Notes under the pieces: model-generated | Database searches by the model: none | What the model saw: only the letters and a program-made list of their open reading frames with translations | What the model was told of the DNA's origin: nothing | NCBI RefSeq assembly: GCF_040676675.1 | Contig: NZ_JBFAPK010000019.1 | Location: 62,001 to 126,000, forward strand | Source: JBFAPK01 sp040676675 | GTDB taxonomy: Bacteria; Actinomycetota; Actinomycetes; Mycobacteriales; Micromonosporaceae | DNA: 64,000 nucleotides | Direction of reading: 5' to 3' | Translations under genes and position numbers: made by a program | Part shown: piece by piece, positions 15,011-23,724 of the stretch | Numbering within the stretch: the stretch's first letter is position 1 | Layout: each line of letters begins with the position of its first letter

Positions 15011-17344
15011 TCACCGGGCGGCGAGCTGGCGCCTCGGCTCGCGCGGGGCGCGTCGATCCTGGCGTGGCACGGGCGAACCTCGTCGCTTCTCGAGCTTGCT
15101 CAGCCGCTCGGCGGCCAGACACGCGCGAACCAGGCCGGCGCGGAGATAGCGGGCGTTCACCCCGCAGCGGACCACGTAGAACAGGATGACGTTGATCGAC
15201 GTGACCGCGATCGCGTACACGAGGACGTCCCGGAGGATCTCGTGGTAGATCAGCAGTCCGATCGTCCAGCAGGCCACTCCGTAGAAGGCCGCGGTGCCGG
15301 CCCAACTGTTGAGCGCCCGGGCGCCAGGAACGTCGGGCCGGGCCGGGTTTCCCGCCTCCCTGGGTACGGTGGTCAGCCCGGCGGCGGCGGCCCGGGTCAG
15401 CGCGGTCCGGGCGAAGCCGGCGCAGGCCAGGTTGCACAGGAAGGTCGCGGTGATGCCGATGGCCGTGCAGATCGGCCACCAGTCGCGGTCGATCAGGGTG
15501 GGGATCAGGGTGAGCACGGCGGGTACCAGCGTCATGGCGCGCATCGCGACCTCGGCGATCACCGCGCGCGCCTGGAGGGCGCGGTCCACCCCGACGGCGA
15601 CCAGCGGGGTGAGGCCGGCGAAGAGGTTCTGGTAGTACTTGGCGCCGGCGAACGCGAAGCTCAGACACACCAGCCGGGCCGGCAGGCTGCCCTGCGGGTC
15701 CGGCAACGGATAGTCGCCCGCCCGCAGGTCGTCCACGAACGGTAGCCGGTCCTCGCTGGAGCCGGTGACGCGCTGGAGCAGCTCGATCGCCCGGTTGTCC
15801 CAGCCCAGGCCGACGTCGCGCAGCCACCACATGGTGATCCCGGCGGCGGCCACGAAGAACGCGTAGGCGCCGGCCATCGCCCACCAGTGCAGCCAGCCGA
15901 GGTGCGCCGGCAGGCGGGTCCGGTTGCCCTGGGAGTCGTGCTCGCGGCGGAACTCCCACAGCCTGCGCTGCTCCGCGGGCGCCCCGGAGAGCGGGCGGAA
16001 CAGCTCGCGCAGGTGCATGTACCAGGGGGAGTGGGGATGGGTCAGGCTGGCTTTGCGGGTGGCGCGGATCGCCGCGATCTCCCCGGTGAAGAAGGTCTTC
16101 AACTGCGGGTAGACCGGCTTGGCGGGCTCCGGTTCGAAGACGATCAGCCGCCGGGCCGGGTCGTTGTCGATCAGATCCTCCAGGAACCGGGCGAGCAGTG
16201 GCGCCTCGGAGTAGAAGTCGTCCGGGACGGTGCCGTCGACGGGGCTGGCGGTGCCGGCGAAGTTGATCAGCAGTTGCCCGAGCGAGTACAGGTCGGCCCG
16301 GTGCAGGTCGGCGCGGTCCGAACGCACCTCCGGGGCGACGTACTGGGCGCCGCCCGCACGCCCCGGGATCCGCTGCGTGTGCAGGTAGTTCGGGCCGAGG
16401 TCGATCAGTCGCAGGACTATCCGGTCGCCGCGGTCGACGACCAGGATGTTGGACATCGACAGGTCTCCGTGCTGCTGTCCGCGTCGCTCCAGCTCCTCCA
16501 GCGCGGAGAGCAGCTCGGTGCCCAACTCCTCCAGCGGTCCGAGCCGCAACCCGAGATTGGGCCGCTCGGCCGCCAAGCGCTTCCGGACGTACGCGTCGAG
16601 CTGGTCCCCGTGGACCAGATCCATCAGGATCCAGCTGTCGCTGCTGGCCCAGACCCGGATCAGGTGTTCCAACTCGCCGGTCTCGGCACCGTAGGTCCGC
16701 TGGTAGTCGACCGTGGCCCGGGCGATCGCCGGGATCCGCAGGTAGGGGTGCACGAGGCACTTCAGCGCGAACTCGCCGCGGTGCCCGTGCGTCAGCACGG
16801 TGCTTCCGACGAGGATGAACGACGTGGTCCCGTGCCGGTGGAAACGGAGACTGGCCGGGTCGATGGCCCGCCACTCCCGCTCGGCGTTCGTCTGCTGAGC
16901 CGGGCTGCCGAGGTTCGGCAGGTCGGTGGGGAACTTGCCCGGCGTGTAGATCGCGTGGATCGCCCGCTGTACCGCCGGGTCGGCGACCAGCCGTTGGCAG
17001 TCCGCGGCGCAGTCGTGCCCGTCGGTCCCGACGCCCGTGCGGTTGTTCTCCGAATACCTGAGGCAGATGAGCGTGAGCATCAGCAGGCCGAGGTTGCCGG
17101 AGAGCGCGCCGGCGGCCCGGTCCGGGCCGTGCCACCAGGTACGCAGGTCGGCGATCAGCCGGTCGGGATGCACCTCGAACCGGTCCTGGAAGGTACCGGC
17201 GTCCAGCGGCAGGTCCGCCAGCGCGGCGCGCCAGTCCTCAGTCGTCCACCTCGACAGCACCGCCGACCGACCCCGACGGCTGGACAGCTGTCGGCATTCG
17301 CGGAGGAGTTCCCGGACGCGGGATACCGAACGAACGGGAGCCAT
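15011..17344 (-). CDS. Membrane-bound protein-kinase-like protein (777 aa)
   Basis: A eukaryotic-type kinase domain in the middle third: FALKCLVHP (K195, ATP-anchoring Lys), HGDLSMSNIL (catalytic D294, N299), IDLGPN (D315, DLG in place of DFG) and YVAPEV (337-339). The key catalytic residues are therefore present. The C-terminal third (from about 470) has five or so hydrophobic segments (AYAFFVAAAGITMWWL, TAIGITATFLCNLACAGF, YGVACWTIGLLIY), making it a polytopic membrane protein with a basic tail. The N-terminal 170 residues are helical and Cys-containing. The first ATG (17344) gives a 107-bp overlap with the patatin gene; GTG 17260 would shorten that to 23 bp. Phosphorylation target unknown. 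Confidence 0.75.
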   Translation of the reverse strand: MAPVRSVSRVRELLRECRQLSSRRGRSAVLSRWTTEDWRAALADLPLDAGTFQDRFEVHPDRLIADLRTWWHGPDRAAGALSGNLGLLMLTLICLRYSENNRTGVGTDGHDCAADCQRLVADPAVQRAIHAIYTPGKFPTDLPNLGSPAQQTNAEREWRAIDPASLRFHRHGTTSFILVGSTVLTHGHRGEFALKCLVHPYLRIPAIARATVDYQRTYGAETGELEHLIRVWASSDSWILMDLVHGDQLDAYVRKRLAAERPNLGLRLGPLEELGTELLSALEELERRGQQHGDLSMSNILVVDRGDRIVLRLIDLGPNYLHTQRIPGRAGGAQYVAPEVRSDRADLHRADLYSLGQLLINFAGTASPVDGTVPDDFYSEAPLLARFLEDLIDNDPARRLIVFEPEPAKPVYPQLKTFFTGEIAAIRATRKASLTHPHSPWYMHLRELFRPLSGAPAEQRRLWEFRREHDSQGNRTRLPAHLGWLHWWAMAGAYAFFVAAAGITMWWLRDVGLGWDNRAIELLQRVTGSSEDRLPFVDDLRAGDYPLPDPQGSLPARLVCLSFAFAGAKYYQNLFAGLTPLVAVGVDRALQARAVIAEVAMRAMTLVPAVLTLIPTLIDRDWWPICTAIGITATFLCNLACAGFARTALTRAAAAGLTTVPREAGNPARPDVPGARALNSWAGTAAFYGVACWTIGLLIYHEILRDVLVYAIAVTSINVILFYVVRCGVNARYLRAGLVRACLAAERLSKLEKRRGSPVPRQDRRAPREPRRQLAAR

Positions 17345-18380
17345 AGTCTCTTCTCACGAAGGTGAACCGGGGTATGGCCTGTACCCCGCCGGACTGGGCC
17401 ATGCCCGGGTCGATGCCCTCGATCGCGCAACACATCAGCTCGTAGCCGCCCCGTGCCCCGGTCAGGATCGGGCCGAGTCGCGTCTCGTGCCGCTTCACCT
17501 CGGCCATCCAGGGCAGCGGCGCCAGATCCAGCACGTACGGCGCCTCGCCGGGTTCGCGCATCCTGGCCTGCAACCGGCGACGATCCGTCCGGTACCGCCG
17601 GACCGCCGCCAGATACCCGCTACCGAGGCCGCGCTGGAGCCGTTCCAGGTGCCAGTAGGTGAAGTAGTGCATGGGGCCGAACCGCATCCTGGGCGGTTGG
17701 ATCGGTCTCGTGCTCAGGGACAGCACGTGCGTGCAGCCGTCGTCCAGGGCGAGTTGGAAGGGGTGCGCCGTCAACACGCCACCGTCCACCGCGCGGAAGT
17801 CCCGGAAGTGGGTCGTACCCCGGATCGCCACCGGCAGCCACATGCTCGCCCGCAGCGCGGCCATCACCTCCGCCACGGACTCGAACTTGGCGACCGTCAC
17901 GGTGCGGAGCTCGTCGACGTTGGTGATCGAGATGTGCAGCGGTACCGGCGAGACGAGCAGCCCGGGCACGTCCAGCGGCTTGACCTCGCTGATCACCTTG
18001 TCCAGCGCGTAGTCGAGATTGAGGATGTTTCCGGTCAGCAGCCGGCGGAAGTTGACGAACTCGGGGGTACTCAGGTCGTCGAAATAGATCGACAGCGGGT
18101 ACCAGGTGTTGCCGCCGATGTAGTACGCGCTGTTGATCGCGCCGGAGGAGGTGCCGTAGATCGCGTCGAAGGCGGTGAAAGGTAGCCCGCAATCCTCGAG
18201 CGCGGCCAGCATCGCGGCCGAGACGACGCCGCGTATCCCACCGCCCTCGACCGCCAGTCCGACCTTGTATCCGTCGCGTCGCTGACCCGGCGGATCGGGT
18301 CTCTCCCGGCGGGACCGGAGCACCTCCAGCACGGGGTGCGACCGGCTCCAGTACTCGCTATCCATCCGCTCCCTCGGCAT
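17238..18380 (-). CDS. Patatin-like phospholipase
   Basis: 380 residues. The patatin Ser-Asp dyad is intact: oxyanion-hole loop GGGIRG (46-51), nucleophile elbow GTSSG (S78) and DGG (D199). The fold order VGLAVEGGGIRG, AIYGTSSGAINSAYY, VDGGVLTAHPF matches bacterial patatins (acyl hydrolases acting on membrane phospholipids). There is no signal peptide, so it is probably cytosolic and acts on the inner membrane leaflet. Start ATG 18380; ATG 18365 is a shorter alternative. Its 3' end overlaps the kinase-like gene, so the two are coupled. The last 60 residues are Pro/Gly-rich. Confidence 0.88.
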   Translation of the reverse strand: MPRERMDSEYWSRSHPVLEVLRSRRERPDPPGQRRDGYKVGLAVEGGGIRGVVSAAMLAALEDCGLPFTAFDAIYGTSSGAINSAYYIGGNTWYPLSIYFDDLSTPEFVNFRRLLTGNILNLDYALDKVISEVKPLDVPGLLVSPVPLHISITNVDELRTVTVAKFESVAEVMAALRASMWLPVAIRGTTHFRDFRAVDGGVLTAHPFQLALDDGCTHVLSLSTRPIQPPRMRFGPMHYFTYWHLERLQRGLGSGYLAAVRRYRTDRRRLQARMREPGEAPYVLDLAPLPWMAEVKRHETRLGPILTGARGGYELMCCAIEGIDPGMAQSGGVQAIPRFTFVRRDYGSRSFGIPRPGTPPRMPTAVQPSGSVGGAVEVDD

Positions 18381-18675
18381 TGGTCGAGATTCAACGATGC
18401 TATTGAGTCGACGACCCGAAGTCACGCCCGGCCGGACCGGTGTCGGCGACCGGTCACCTTGATTCGGGCGACCCGGAATTTCCAACGAAATCGGGTGGGG
18501 CGCGGAACGGCGGCTCGATCGGCCGGCCGGTTCACCGCTGTGAGAAAGACCCGGTTCGCCGCTGTGAGAAAGATCTGGACCGGGGCGTTCGGTCGGACCG
18601 GCCGGGTAGCGTGCGTCGCGGCGAGCCCGGCCCGCGTGCTCGCGACGCGATCCAGACCTCTCCCGGAGAGCCGCC
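18381..18675. promoter_or_regulatory. Divergent promoter region with 24-bp tandem repeats
   Basis: Separates the patatin and thioesterase genes. It holds two near-identical copies of a 23-bp block at 18527-18549 and 18551-18573 (CCGGTTC, then CGCTGTGAGAAAGA; one A/G difference), spaced one DNA turn-multiple apart. No gene seen. Confidence 0.5.
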
Positions 18676-19134
18676 ATGCCATCCACCGCCCCCGTCCCGG
18701 TCGAGTACGGCCACGTCGAGTCCGCGCAGGTCAACTGGGACGAACTCGACGCCTTCGGCATGCTGCACCACAGCCGGTACGCGACGCTGCTGGAGCGGGC
18801 ACTCGCCGCGTACTGGATCCGGCGCGGCTACGCGGTGGACTCCGTCGAGGAGGCGCCGGACTCGTTCCACGTGGTCCGGGAACTGCTGGTCACGTACCAC
18901 CTGCCGATCCGGCGGGCCGGCGAGCGACTGGTGCACTTCTGGCTCAACAGCGTCGGCCGGACCAGCGCCGAGTACGGTTTCCGCATCCTCTCGGCCGACG
19001 GTGCGACCGTGCACGCCGAGGGACGGCGGGTGATCGTCCGCCTCGACCCGGCGACGCTGCGTCCGGCGCCCTGGACCGACGGCATCCGCCCGGAGCTGGA
19101 GAAGCTCCTCGGCCCCGCCGCCGCCGGGTCCTGA
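18676..19134 (+). CDS. Acyl-CoA thioesterase (4HBT hotdog family)
   Basis: 152 residues. Hotdog-fold signature: VNWDELDAFGMLHHSRYATLLERALAAYW with the conserved Asp and the HHSRYA turn, then ELLVTYHLPIRRAGERLVHFW and a terminal strand GRRVIVRLD. Members hydrolyse acyl-CoA thioesters. ATG follows GGAGAGCCGCC. The gene stands alone, divergent from patatin. Its 3' end is part of a tandem duplication that continues past the stop. Confidence 0.88.
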   Translation: MPSTAPVPVEYGHVESAQVNWDELDAFGMLHHSRYATLLERALAAYWIRRGYAVDSVEEAPDSFHVVRELLVTYHLPIRRAGERLVHFWLNSVGRTSAEYGFRILSADGATVHAEGRRVIVRLDPATLRPAPWTDGIRPELEKLLGPAAAGS

Positions 19135-19228
19135 TCAGGCCACGGCCCTGCTCCGGCGGCGAGGTGCGGCCAGGTTGCCCGCCGCCGGGTCCTGATCGGG
19201 CCACGGCCCGGCTCCGGCGGCGAGGTGT
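19120..19228. repeat. Imperfect tandem duplication across the thioesterase stop codon
   Basis: About 48 bp starting GCCGCCGGGTCCTGATC at 19120 is repeated at 19181 (61-bp period) with a few changes. Copy 1 contains the end of the thioesterase gene including its TGA; copy 2 is non-coding and runs up to the promoter of the lipoprotein gene. Confidence 0.8.
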
Positions 19229-19231
19229 GAC

Positions 19232-19243
19232 TAGGCTCCGGAC
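19232..19243 (+). promoter_or_regulatory. -10 box of apparently leaderless lipoprotein gene
   Basis: TAGGCT (19232-19237) fits TANNNT and ends exactly 6 nt before the ATG at 19244, so transcription should begin at or beside the start codon. There is no ribosome site. Confidence 0.5.
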
Positions 19244-19678
19244 ATGCGGAGGATCGCGCTGCTCGTGGCGGTACTGCTGACCGGACTCGTGAGCGGGTGC
19301 ACGGGCGGGCCGGTCACCCTGCCGAAGACGACGCCCACCCGGCCGGTGCCGGTCGACATCGTGGTCTACCTGAGCACGGGCCTCACCGACCAGCAGCGGG
19401 AGGCCGTCGGGGCGGGGCTGCGCGAGCTGCCGGGCGTCGACGCCGTGACGTTCGTCGACCGGGCGGAGACGTACCGGCGGTTCCGGGAGGCGTTCAAGGA
19501 CCGGCCCGACCTGCTCGACCAGGTGCGCCCCGAGAGCCTGCCCGAGTCGTACTGGTGCCGCCTGCCCGACGGTGCCGGCGCCGAGCCGGTCATGGCCCAG
19601 GCGCGCCAGCTGCCCGGCGTACAGGAGGTCAAGCAGTTGCCGGTGGCGACGCCGGCTCCGCCGTCGCCGGGCCGCTGA
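19244..19678 (+). CDS. Lipoprotein with FtsX extracellular-domain-like fold
   Basis: 144 residues. A lipoprotein signal (MRRIALLVAVLLTGLVSGC, lipobox LVSGC) gives a membrane-anchored outer protein. The mature part reads VDIVVYLSTGLTDQQREAVGAGL, ELPGVDAVTFVDRAETYRRFREAFKD and LPESYWCRLPDG. This is the pattern of the FtsX extracellular domain (a strand, a helix, then a pgV..V fv..ea...fre segment and LP.S). The FtsX transmembrane permease part is absent. It could bind peptidoglycan-hydrolase regulators, but that is inferred. The 3' end overlaps the convergent EamA gene by 50 bp. Confidence 0.8.
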   Translation: MRRIALLVAVLLTGLVSGCTGGPVTLPKTTPTRPVPVDIVVYLSTGLTDQQREAVGAGLRELPGVDAVTFVDRAETYRRFREAFKDRPDLLDQVRPESLPESYWCRLPDGAGAEPVMAQARQLPGVQEVKQLPVATPAPPSPGR

Positions 19679-20585
19679 GGGGCGGCCGGGCCGGGAGACG
19701 GGTGGCGGCGGCCGGATCCGCGACCGGCGGCGACGGACGCACACCGGTCAGGCCCACCGCCAGCCCGGCGGCGACCACCAGTACGCCCGCCGCCTGGCCC
19801 GGATCCGGCCAGCGTCCGGCCTGGACCGCCGCCGTGACCAGCGTGGCCACCGGCATCAGCCCGACGATCATGCCGGCCCGCTCGACGCCGAGCCGCCGCA
19901 GCCCGGTGAACCAGGCCAGGAACGCCACCACCGTCATCATCAGCGCCAGGTAGCCGAGCGTGACCGCCTCGGTCGCCGTCGGTACGCGCCAGCGGGGAAC
20001 CTCGCCGGCCGGTACCGCGGCGAGCAGCAGCAGCGGTACGGCCAGCGCGCAGCTGTAGGCGGCGACGCGTACCGCCCCGAGGCGGGGCAGGACGGCGGCG
20101 GCGAGCAGCGAGAAGAGCACCTCGCCGGCGAGCGCGCCGAGCGAGGCGAGCAGCCCGGTCCCGTCCGCCCGCCCGGTGCCCTGGACCAGGGCGGTACCGG
20201 CGACCACCACCGCCGCCGCGGCGACGATGCGGTACGTGGGGCGGACCCCGCGCGCCAGCGGCGCGATCAGCGCCAGCCCGAGCGGGGCCGCGCCGATGAC
20301 GGTACCGACGACGGCCGCGTCGGCGTGCGGCAGCGCGACGAGGATGCACGCGTTGAACGCGGCCAGCCCGGTCGCCGCCAGCGCCGTGAGGATGCCCCAC
20401 TCGCGCGCGGTCGGCCGGGCGGGTCCCGGGGCGCGGCGGGCGATCAGCAGCAGCACGGCGGCGGCCGCGGCGTACCGCAGCGCCTGACCGGTCAGGGTGG
20501 GATAGCCGAGCAGCAACTGGCTCAGCGACACGGAGCTGCCGACGATCGCCATGCCGAAAACGCAGAGGAGGACGCTGACCTTCAT
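19629..20585 (-). CDS. EamA/DMT-superfamily transporter
   Basis: 318 residues with ten hydrophobic segments in two EamA halves (MKVSVLLCVFGMAIVGSSV; LTALAATGLAAFNACILVAL; LGYLALMMTVVAFLAWF; GLMPVATLVTAAVQAG). Such proteins export amino acids or drug-like metabolites; the substrate is not predictable. The gene diverges from the MocR regulator at 20654, which may control it. The minus strand shows TAGCGT 8 nt before the ATG, suggesting a leaderless transcript. The C-terminal Pro/Ala tail overlaps the lipoprotein gene tail to tail. Confidence 0.88.
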   Translation of the reverse strand: MKVSVLLCVFGMAIVGSSVSLSQLLLGYPTLTGQALRYAAAAAVLLLIARRAPGPARPTAREWGILTALAATGLAAFNACILVALPHADAAVVGTVIGAAPLGLALIAPLARGVRPTYRIVAAAAVVVAGTALVQGTGRADGTGLLASLGALAGEVLFSLLAAAVLPRLGAVRVAAYSCALAVPLLLLAAVPAGEVPRWRVPTATEAVTLGYLALMMTVVAFLAWFTGLRRLGVERAGMIVGLMPVATLVTAAVQAGRWPDPGQAAGVLVVAAGLAVGLTGVRPSPPVADPAAATRLPARPPLSGPATAEPASPPATA

Positions 20586-20653
20586 GGGGTCCGACGCTAG
20601 GGTGCCAGTGGTCCCCGTGACAGGGCCACTCGACGTCCGTAATGGAGGACCAA

Positions 20654-22054
20654 ATGTTGGAGACGCTCGTCGAACTGGACCGGGCCCGCGCCGGCTTGGC
20701 CGGCCAACTCACCACGGCGCTACGGGACGCCATCGCCGAGGGCCGGCTGGCGCCCGGCACCCGGCTGCCGTCGAGCCGCGCGCTCGCCGCCGACCTGGGA
20801 CTCTCCCGGGGCGTGGTGGTCGAGGCGTACGAGCAACTGGTCGCCGAGGGGCGACTCCTCTCCCGCCGGGGAGCCGGTACCGTCGTGGCCCCCGCCCTGG
20901 TGCTCCGGGAACCTCCGTCGGAGGACTCCCGCGGCTACCCGACCCCCTGCCATGGCAGCGGGATCAGGCCGATGCGGCCGGGCGTGCCCGATCCCGCGAT
21001 GTTTCCGCGCGGCGCCTGGCGGCGGGCGTACGAGCGGGCGCTCGGCGCGATGACCGACGCCGACCTCGACTACGGCGACCCCGCCGGCGCCCGCCGGCTC
21101 CGCACCGAGCTGGCCAGCTACCTGGGACGGGTCCGGGCGGCCCGCGTCGACGCCGGGGCGCTGGTGGTCACCACCGGCGCGGCACAGGCGTTCGCGCTGC
21201 TCGCCGCCGCGCTGCGGGACGCCGGGATCACCGAGGTCGGCTTCGAGGATCCGGGCAGTCACGGGGTACGCGGCCACCTGGAGACTCACGGCCTGCGCCT
21301 GGTACCGGTGCCGGTGGACCGCGACGGGCTGGACGTCGCCGCCCTGGCCCGTACCGGGGTGCGGGCGGTCTTCGTCACGCCGGCCCACCAGTTTCCGTCG
21401 GGCGTGGTGCTGGCGCCGGCCCGGCGGTCCGCCCTGGTCGAGTGGGCCCGGCGCACCGGCGGGCTGATCCTGGAGGACGACTACGACGCCGAGTTCCGCT
21501 ACGACCGCGATCCGGTCGGCTGCCTCCAGGGCATCGCCCCGGACGCGGTCGCCTACGTCGGCTCGGTCAGCAAGGCGCTCGCCCCGGCGCTGCGGCTCGG
21601 CTGGCTCGCCGTACCGGGGAAGTGGCGGGCGGCGGTGGAGGCGCGCAAGACCTGGGCCGACCTCGGCGGGCCGGTGCTGGAGCAGTTGGCGTTCGCGGAG
21701 CTGCTGGCCGGCGGCGCGTACGACCGGCACCTGCGCCGGGCCCGGTCGGAGCACCGGCGGCGGCGCGACGCGCTGGTCGCCGCCCTCGACCGGCACCTGC
21801 CCGGGCTGCGGGTCACCGGGGTCGCGGCCGGGCTGCACCTGGTGGTCGAGCTGCCGCCGGAGTTCGACGACGTGGCGGTCGTGGCGCGGGCGGCGGAGGC
21901 CGGGCTCGCCCCGCTGCCGCTCTCCCGGACCCGGCTCACCGCCGGCGGTCGGCCGGGGCTGGTGCTCGGGTATGCGGCCACCTCGCCCGGCGAGATCGAC
22001 CGCGCGGTGGCGCTGCTCGCCGCGGTTCTGGGTTCGGGCCGCTCCAACGGCTGA
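20654..22054 (+). CDS. MocR/PdxR-type regulator (GntR winged helix fused to class I aminotransferase domain)
   Basis: 466 residues. An N-terminal GntR winged helix (GQLTTALRDAIAEGRLAPGTRLPSS, then LGLSRGVVVEAYEQL) is joined to a fold-type I PLP domain with the motifs LEDDYDAEFRY and GSVSKALAPALRLGW (PLP Lys in SKALAP). Family members sense PLP or amino-acid adducts and usually activate a divergent gene, here plausibly the EamA transporter. ATG 20654 is preferred over ATG 20642 because GGAGG (20644-20648) sits 5 nt before it. Confidence 0.92.
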   Translation: MLETLVELDRARAGLAGQLTTALRDAIAEGRLAPGTRLPSSRALAADLGLSRGVVVEAYEQLVAEGRLLSRRGAGTVVAPALVLREPPSEDSRGYPTPCHGSGIRPMRPGVPDPAMFPRGAWRRAYERALGAMTDADLDYGDPAGARRLRTELASYLGRVRAARVDAGALVVTTGAAQAFALLAAALRDAGITEVGFEDPGSHGVRGHLETHGLRLVPVPVDRDGLDVAALARTGVRAVFVTPAHQFPSGVVLAPARRSALVEWARRTGGLILEDDYDAEFRYDRDPVGCLQGIAPDAVAYVGSVSKALAPALRLGWLAVPGKWRAAVEARKTWADLGGPVLEQLAFAELLAGGAYDRHLRRARSEHRRRRDALVAALDRHLPGLRVTGVAAGLHLVVELPPEFDDVAVVARAAEAGLAPLPLSRTRLTAGGRPGLVLGYAATSPGEIDRAVALLAAVLGSGRSNG

Positions 22055-22382
22055 GCGGCGCCCAGCCCACCGGACGCCGCCGTCGCTTCGCCAAGCTGAG
22101 CTGGAAGGCGAAGAAGCGCTTTACGAGGGCAAAATGGAAGAGCTGTCGGTCGAACTGGAAGAGCTGTGGAAAGAGAGCGGTGCCGAAGGTGGGAGGAAGT
22201 CTTTGGGCGGCGAGCATCGGCGGTGACTGGGACAACCTCAAGACGGCGGGTCGGTTCTGGCGCGACCGGTCGCACGATACGGCCGCGAGAGGGTGGAACG
22301 GCTTCTGTAGCAGGCTGAACAGCTGGACCCGAGGCCTGTCGCGCAGCTCGTGGGGCCGAGTGTCGTACCGACGGCGCTGGCA
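22055..22382 (+). other. Region with a weak Trp/Arg-rich ORF running into the next gene
   Basis: No confident gene. The frame ending at TGA 22387-22389 is open throughout and encodes a basic, Trp-rich stretch (SWKAKKRFTRAKWKSC; GGDWDNLKTAGRFWRDRSHD; SRLNSW). Only GTG codons near 22180-22190 could start it. Its stop overlaps the next ATG (ATGGTGA), the geometry of coupled genes. A second frame shows MEELSVELEELWKESG from direct repeats of GAAGAGCTGT. It may be a degraded gene or a small cationic peptide gene. Confidence 0.35.
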
Positions 22383-22610
22383 ATGGTGAAATCCGGAGTG
22401 TCGTGGAAGAAGCCGCTCGTCATCGGGCTCGTGCTGCTCTATACGGCCATTCGTCTGCCCGAAGTCGTGTCAGAGGGCGGCTGGCGGGCATGGATCGGAG
22501 TACCGGTCTCCATCGCGCTGCTCTGGTATTTCGTCGTCGAGGTTCGGGCTGCTCTCCGCGGACGTCGTGGTCGCGCCGCCGACGCTGACCGTGCGGAAGA
22601 CCCGAGGTGA
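22383..22610 (+). CDS. Small membrane protein (75 aa)
   Basis: Two hydrophobic segments (PLVIGLVLLYTAIRLPEVV and WIGVPVSIALLWYFVVEV) joined by a short loop, then a basic/acidic cytoplasmic tail (RGRRGRAADADRAEDPR). Starts at ATG 22383, which overlaps the stop of the upstream Trp-rich frame. Family and function unknown. It sits directly upstream of dapB but is probably not co-transcribed, as dapB has its own -10. Confidence 0.6.
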   Translation: MVKSGVSWKKPLVIGLVLLYTAIRLPEVVSEGGWRAWIGVPVSIALLWYFVVEVRAALRGRRGRAADADRAEDPR

Positions 22611-22734
22611 CGTTGCCAGGCGACCGGCGGCCGGGGAGGGCTTCACCGCGACCGGATGTCCACGCCGCAGGGGGGCTCACGGGGGCTGAGCGAGCGGGTC
22701 GAGACGCCCAGGCACGTGGCTGCCCGCATTGGGA

Positions 22735-22746
22735 TAGGTTGTGCCC
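22735..22746 (+). promoter_or_regulatory. -10 box of dapB (leaderless)
   Basis: TAGGTT (22735-22740), then exactly 6 nt, then the GTG start at 22747. dapA has the same TAGGTT-GT-N4-start arrangement (32380-32391). No ribosome binding site is present. Confidence 0.55.
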
Positions 22747-23553
22747 GTGAGTGACGCGCGCGAACAGACGGGTGGCCCGACCGCCGGAGCGGACCGTGAC
22801 CTGGCGGCGGAGCCGCTGCGGGTCGGGGTGCTGGGGGCCCGGGGCCGGATGGGCATCGAGGTCTGCAAGGCCGTCGACGCGGCCGACGACCTCGAACTGG
22901 TGGCCATGGTGGACCAGGGCGACTGGCTCTTCAACGCCTCCGACGCCGGAGCCGAGGTGGTCGTCGACTTCACCAACCCCGACGTGGTGATGGACAACCT
23001 GCACTGGTGCATCGACCAGGGCATCAACGTGGTCGTCGGCACGAGCGGCTTCAACGAGCAGCGCCTGGAGCGGGTCCGCACCTGGCTGTCGCACAAGCCG
23101 GGCGTGGGCGTGGTGATCGCCCCCAACTTCGGCATCGGCGCGGTGCTGATGATGCAGTTCGCCGCGCGGGCCGCCCGCTTCTTCGAGTCCGTCGAGATCA
23201 TCGAGCAGCACCACCCGGGCAAGCTCGACGCGCCGAGCGGCACCGCCACCCACACGGCCCGCGTGATCGCGGAGGCCCGGGCCGCCGCCGGCCGCGGCGC
23301 CGGCCCCGACGCCACCAAGGACGAGGTACCGGGCGCGCGCGGCGCCGAGATCGACGGCGTACGGGTGCACTCGGTACGTGCCGCCGGGCTGGTCGCGCAC
23401 CAGGAGGTCCTCTTCGGTACGACCGGCGAGACGCTCACCATCCGGCACGACTCGTACGACCGGGCGTCGTTCATGCCCGGCGTGCTGCTCGCGGTCCGTT
23501 CCGTGGTCGGGCGCCCCGGCCTCACCGTCGGCCTGGACGCCCTGCTCGACTGA
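22747..23553 (+). CDS. dapB: 4-hydroxy-tetrahydrodipicolinate reductase
   Basis: Second committed step of the diaminopimelate/lysine pathway: NAD(P)H reduction of hydroxytetrahydrodipicolinate in the cytosol. The N-terminal Rossmann motif VGVLGARGRMG is followed by VVVDFTNPDVV and GTSGF. The substrate-binding and catalytic signature EQHHPGKLDAPSGTA, with its His-His and Lys, is complete. 268 residues from GTG 22747, longer than the usual 245-250 owing to an N-terminal extension. The start is set by the TAGGTT box 6 nt upstream; GTG 22741 would lie inside that spacing. dapA lies 9 kb away with the same promoter type. Confidence 0.96.
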   Translation: MSDAREQTGGPTAGADRDLAAEPLRVGVLGARGRMGIEVCKAVDAADDLELVAMVDQGDWLFNASDAGAEVVVDFTNPDVVMDNLHWCIDQGINVVVGTSGFNEQRLERVRTWLSHKPGVGVVIAPNFGIGAVLMMQFAARAARFFESVEIIEQHHPGKLDAPSGTATHTARVIAEARAAAGRGAGPDATKDEVPGARGAEIDGVRVHSVRAAGLVAHQEVLFGTTGETLTIRHDSYDRASFMPGVLLAVRSVVGRPGLTVGLDALLD

Positions 23554-23724
23554 GCCGGGACGCCGGGCCCCCGGCGACGGGTCACCGCGTCCGGCACCCG
23601 GCCCCGGCGGCTCGGGTACCGGTCCGCGCGGCGGGCGGCGGGCGGCACCACGACGATGGGCGTCTGCCGCCCCCGTGGGCCCCGCCCGGTGCGGGAGCCG
23701 TGGTCCCCGCGCGGACCGGTCCGG

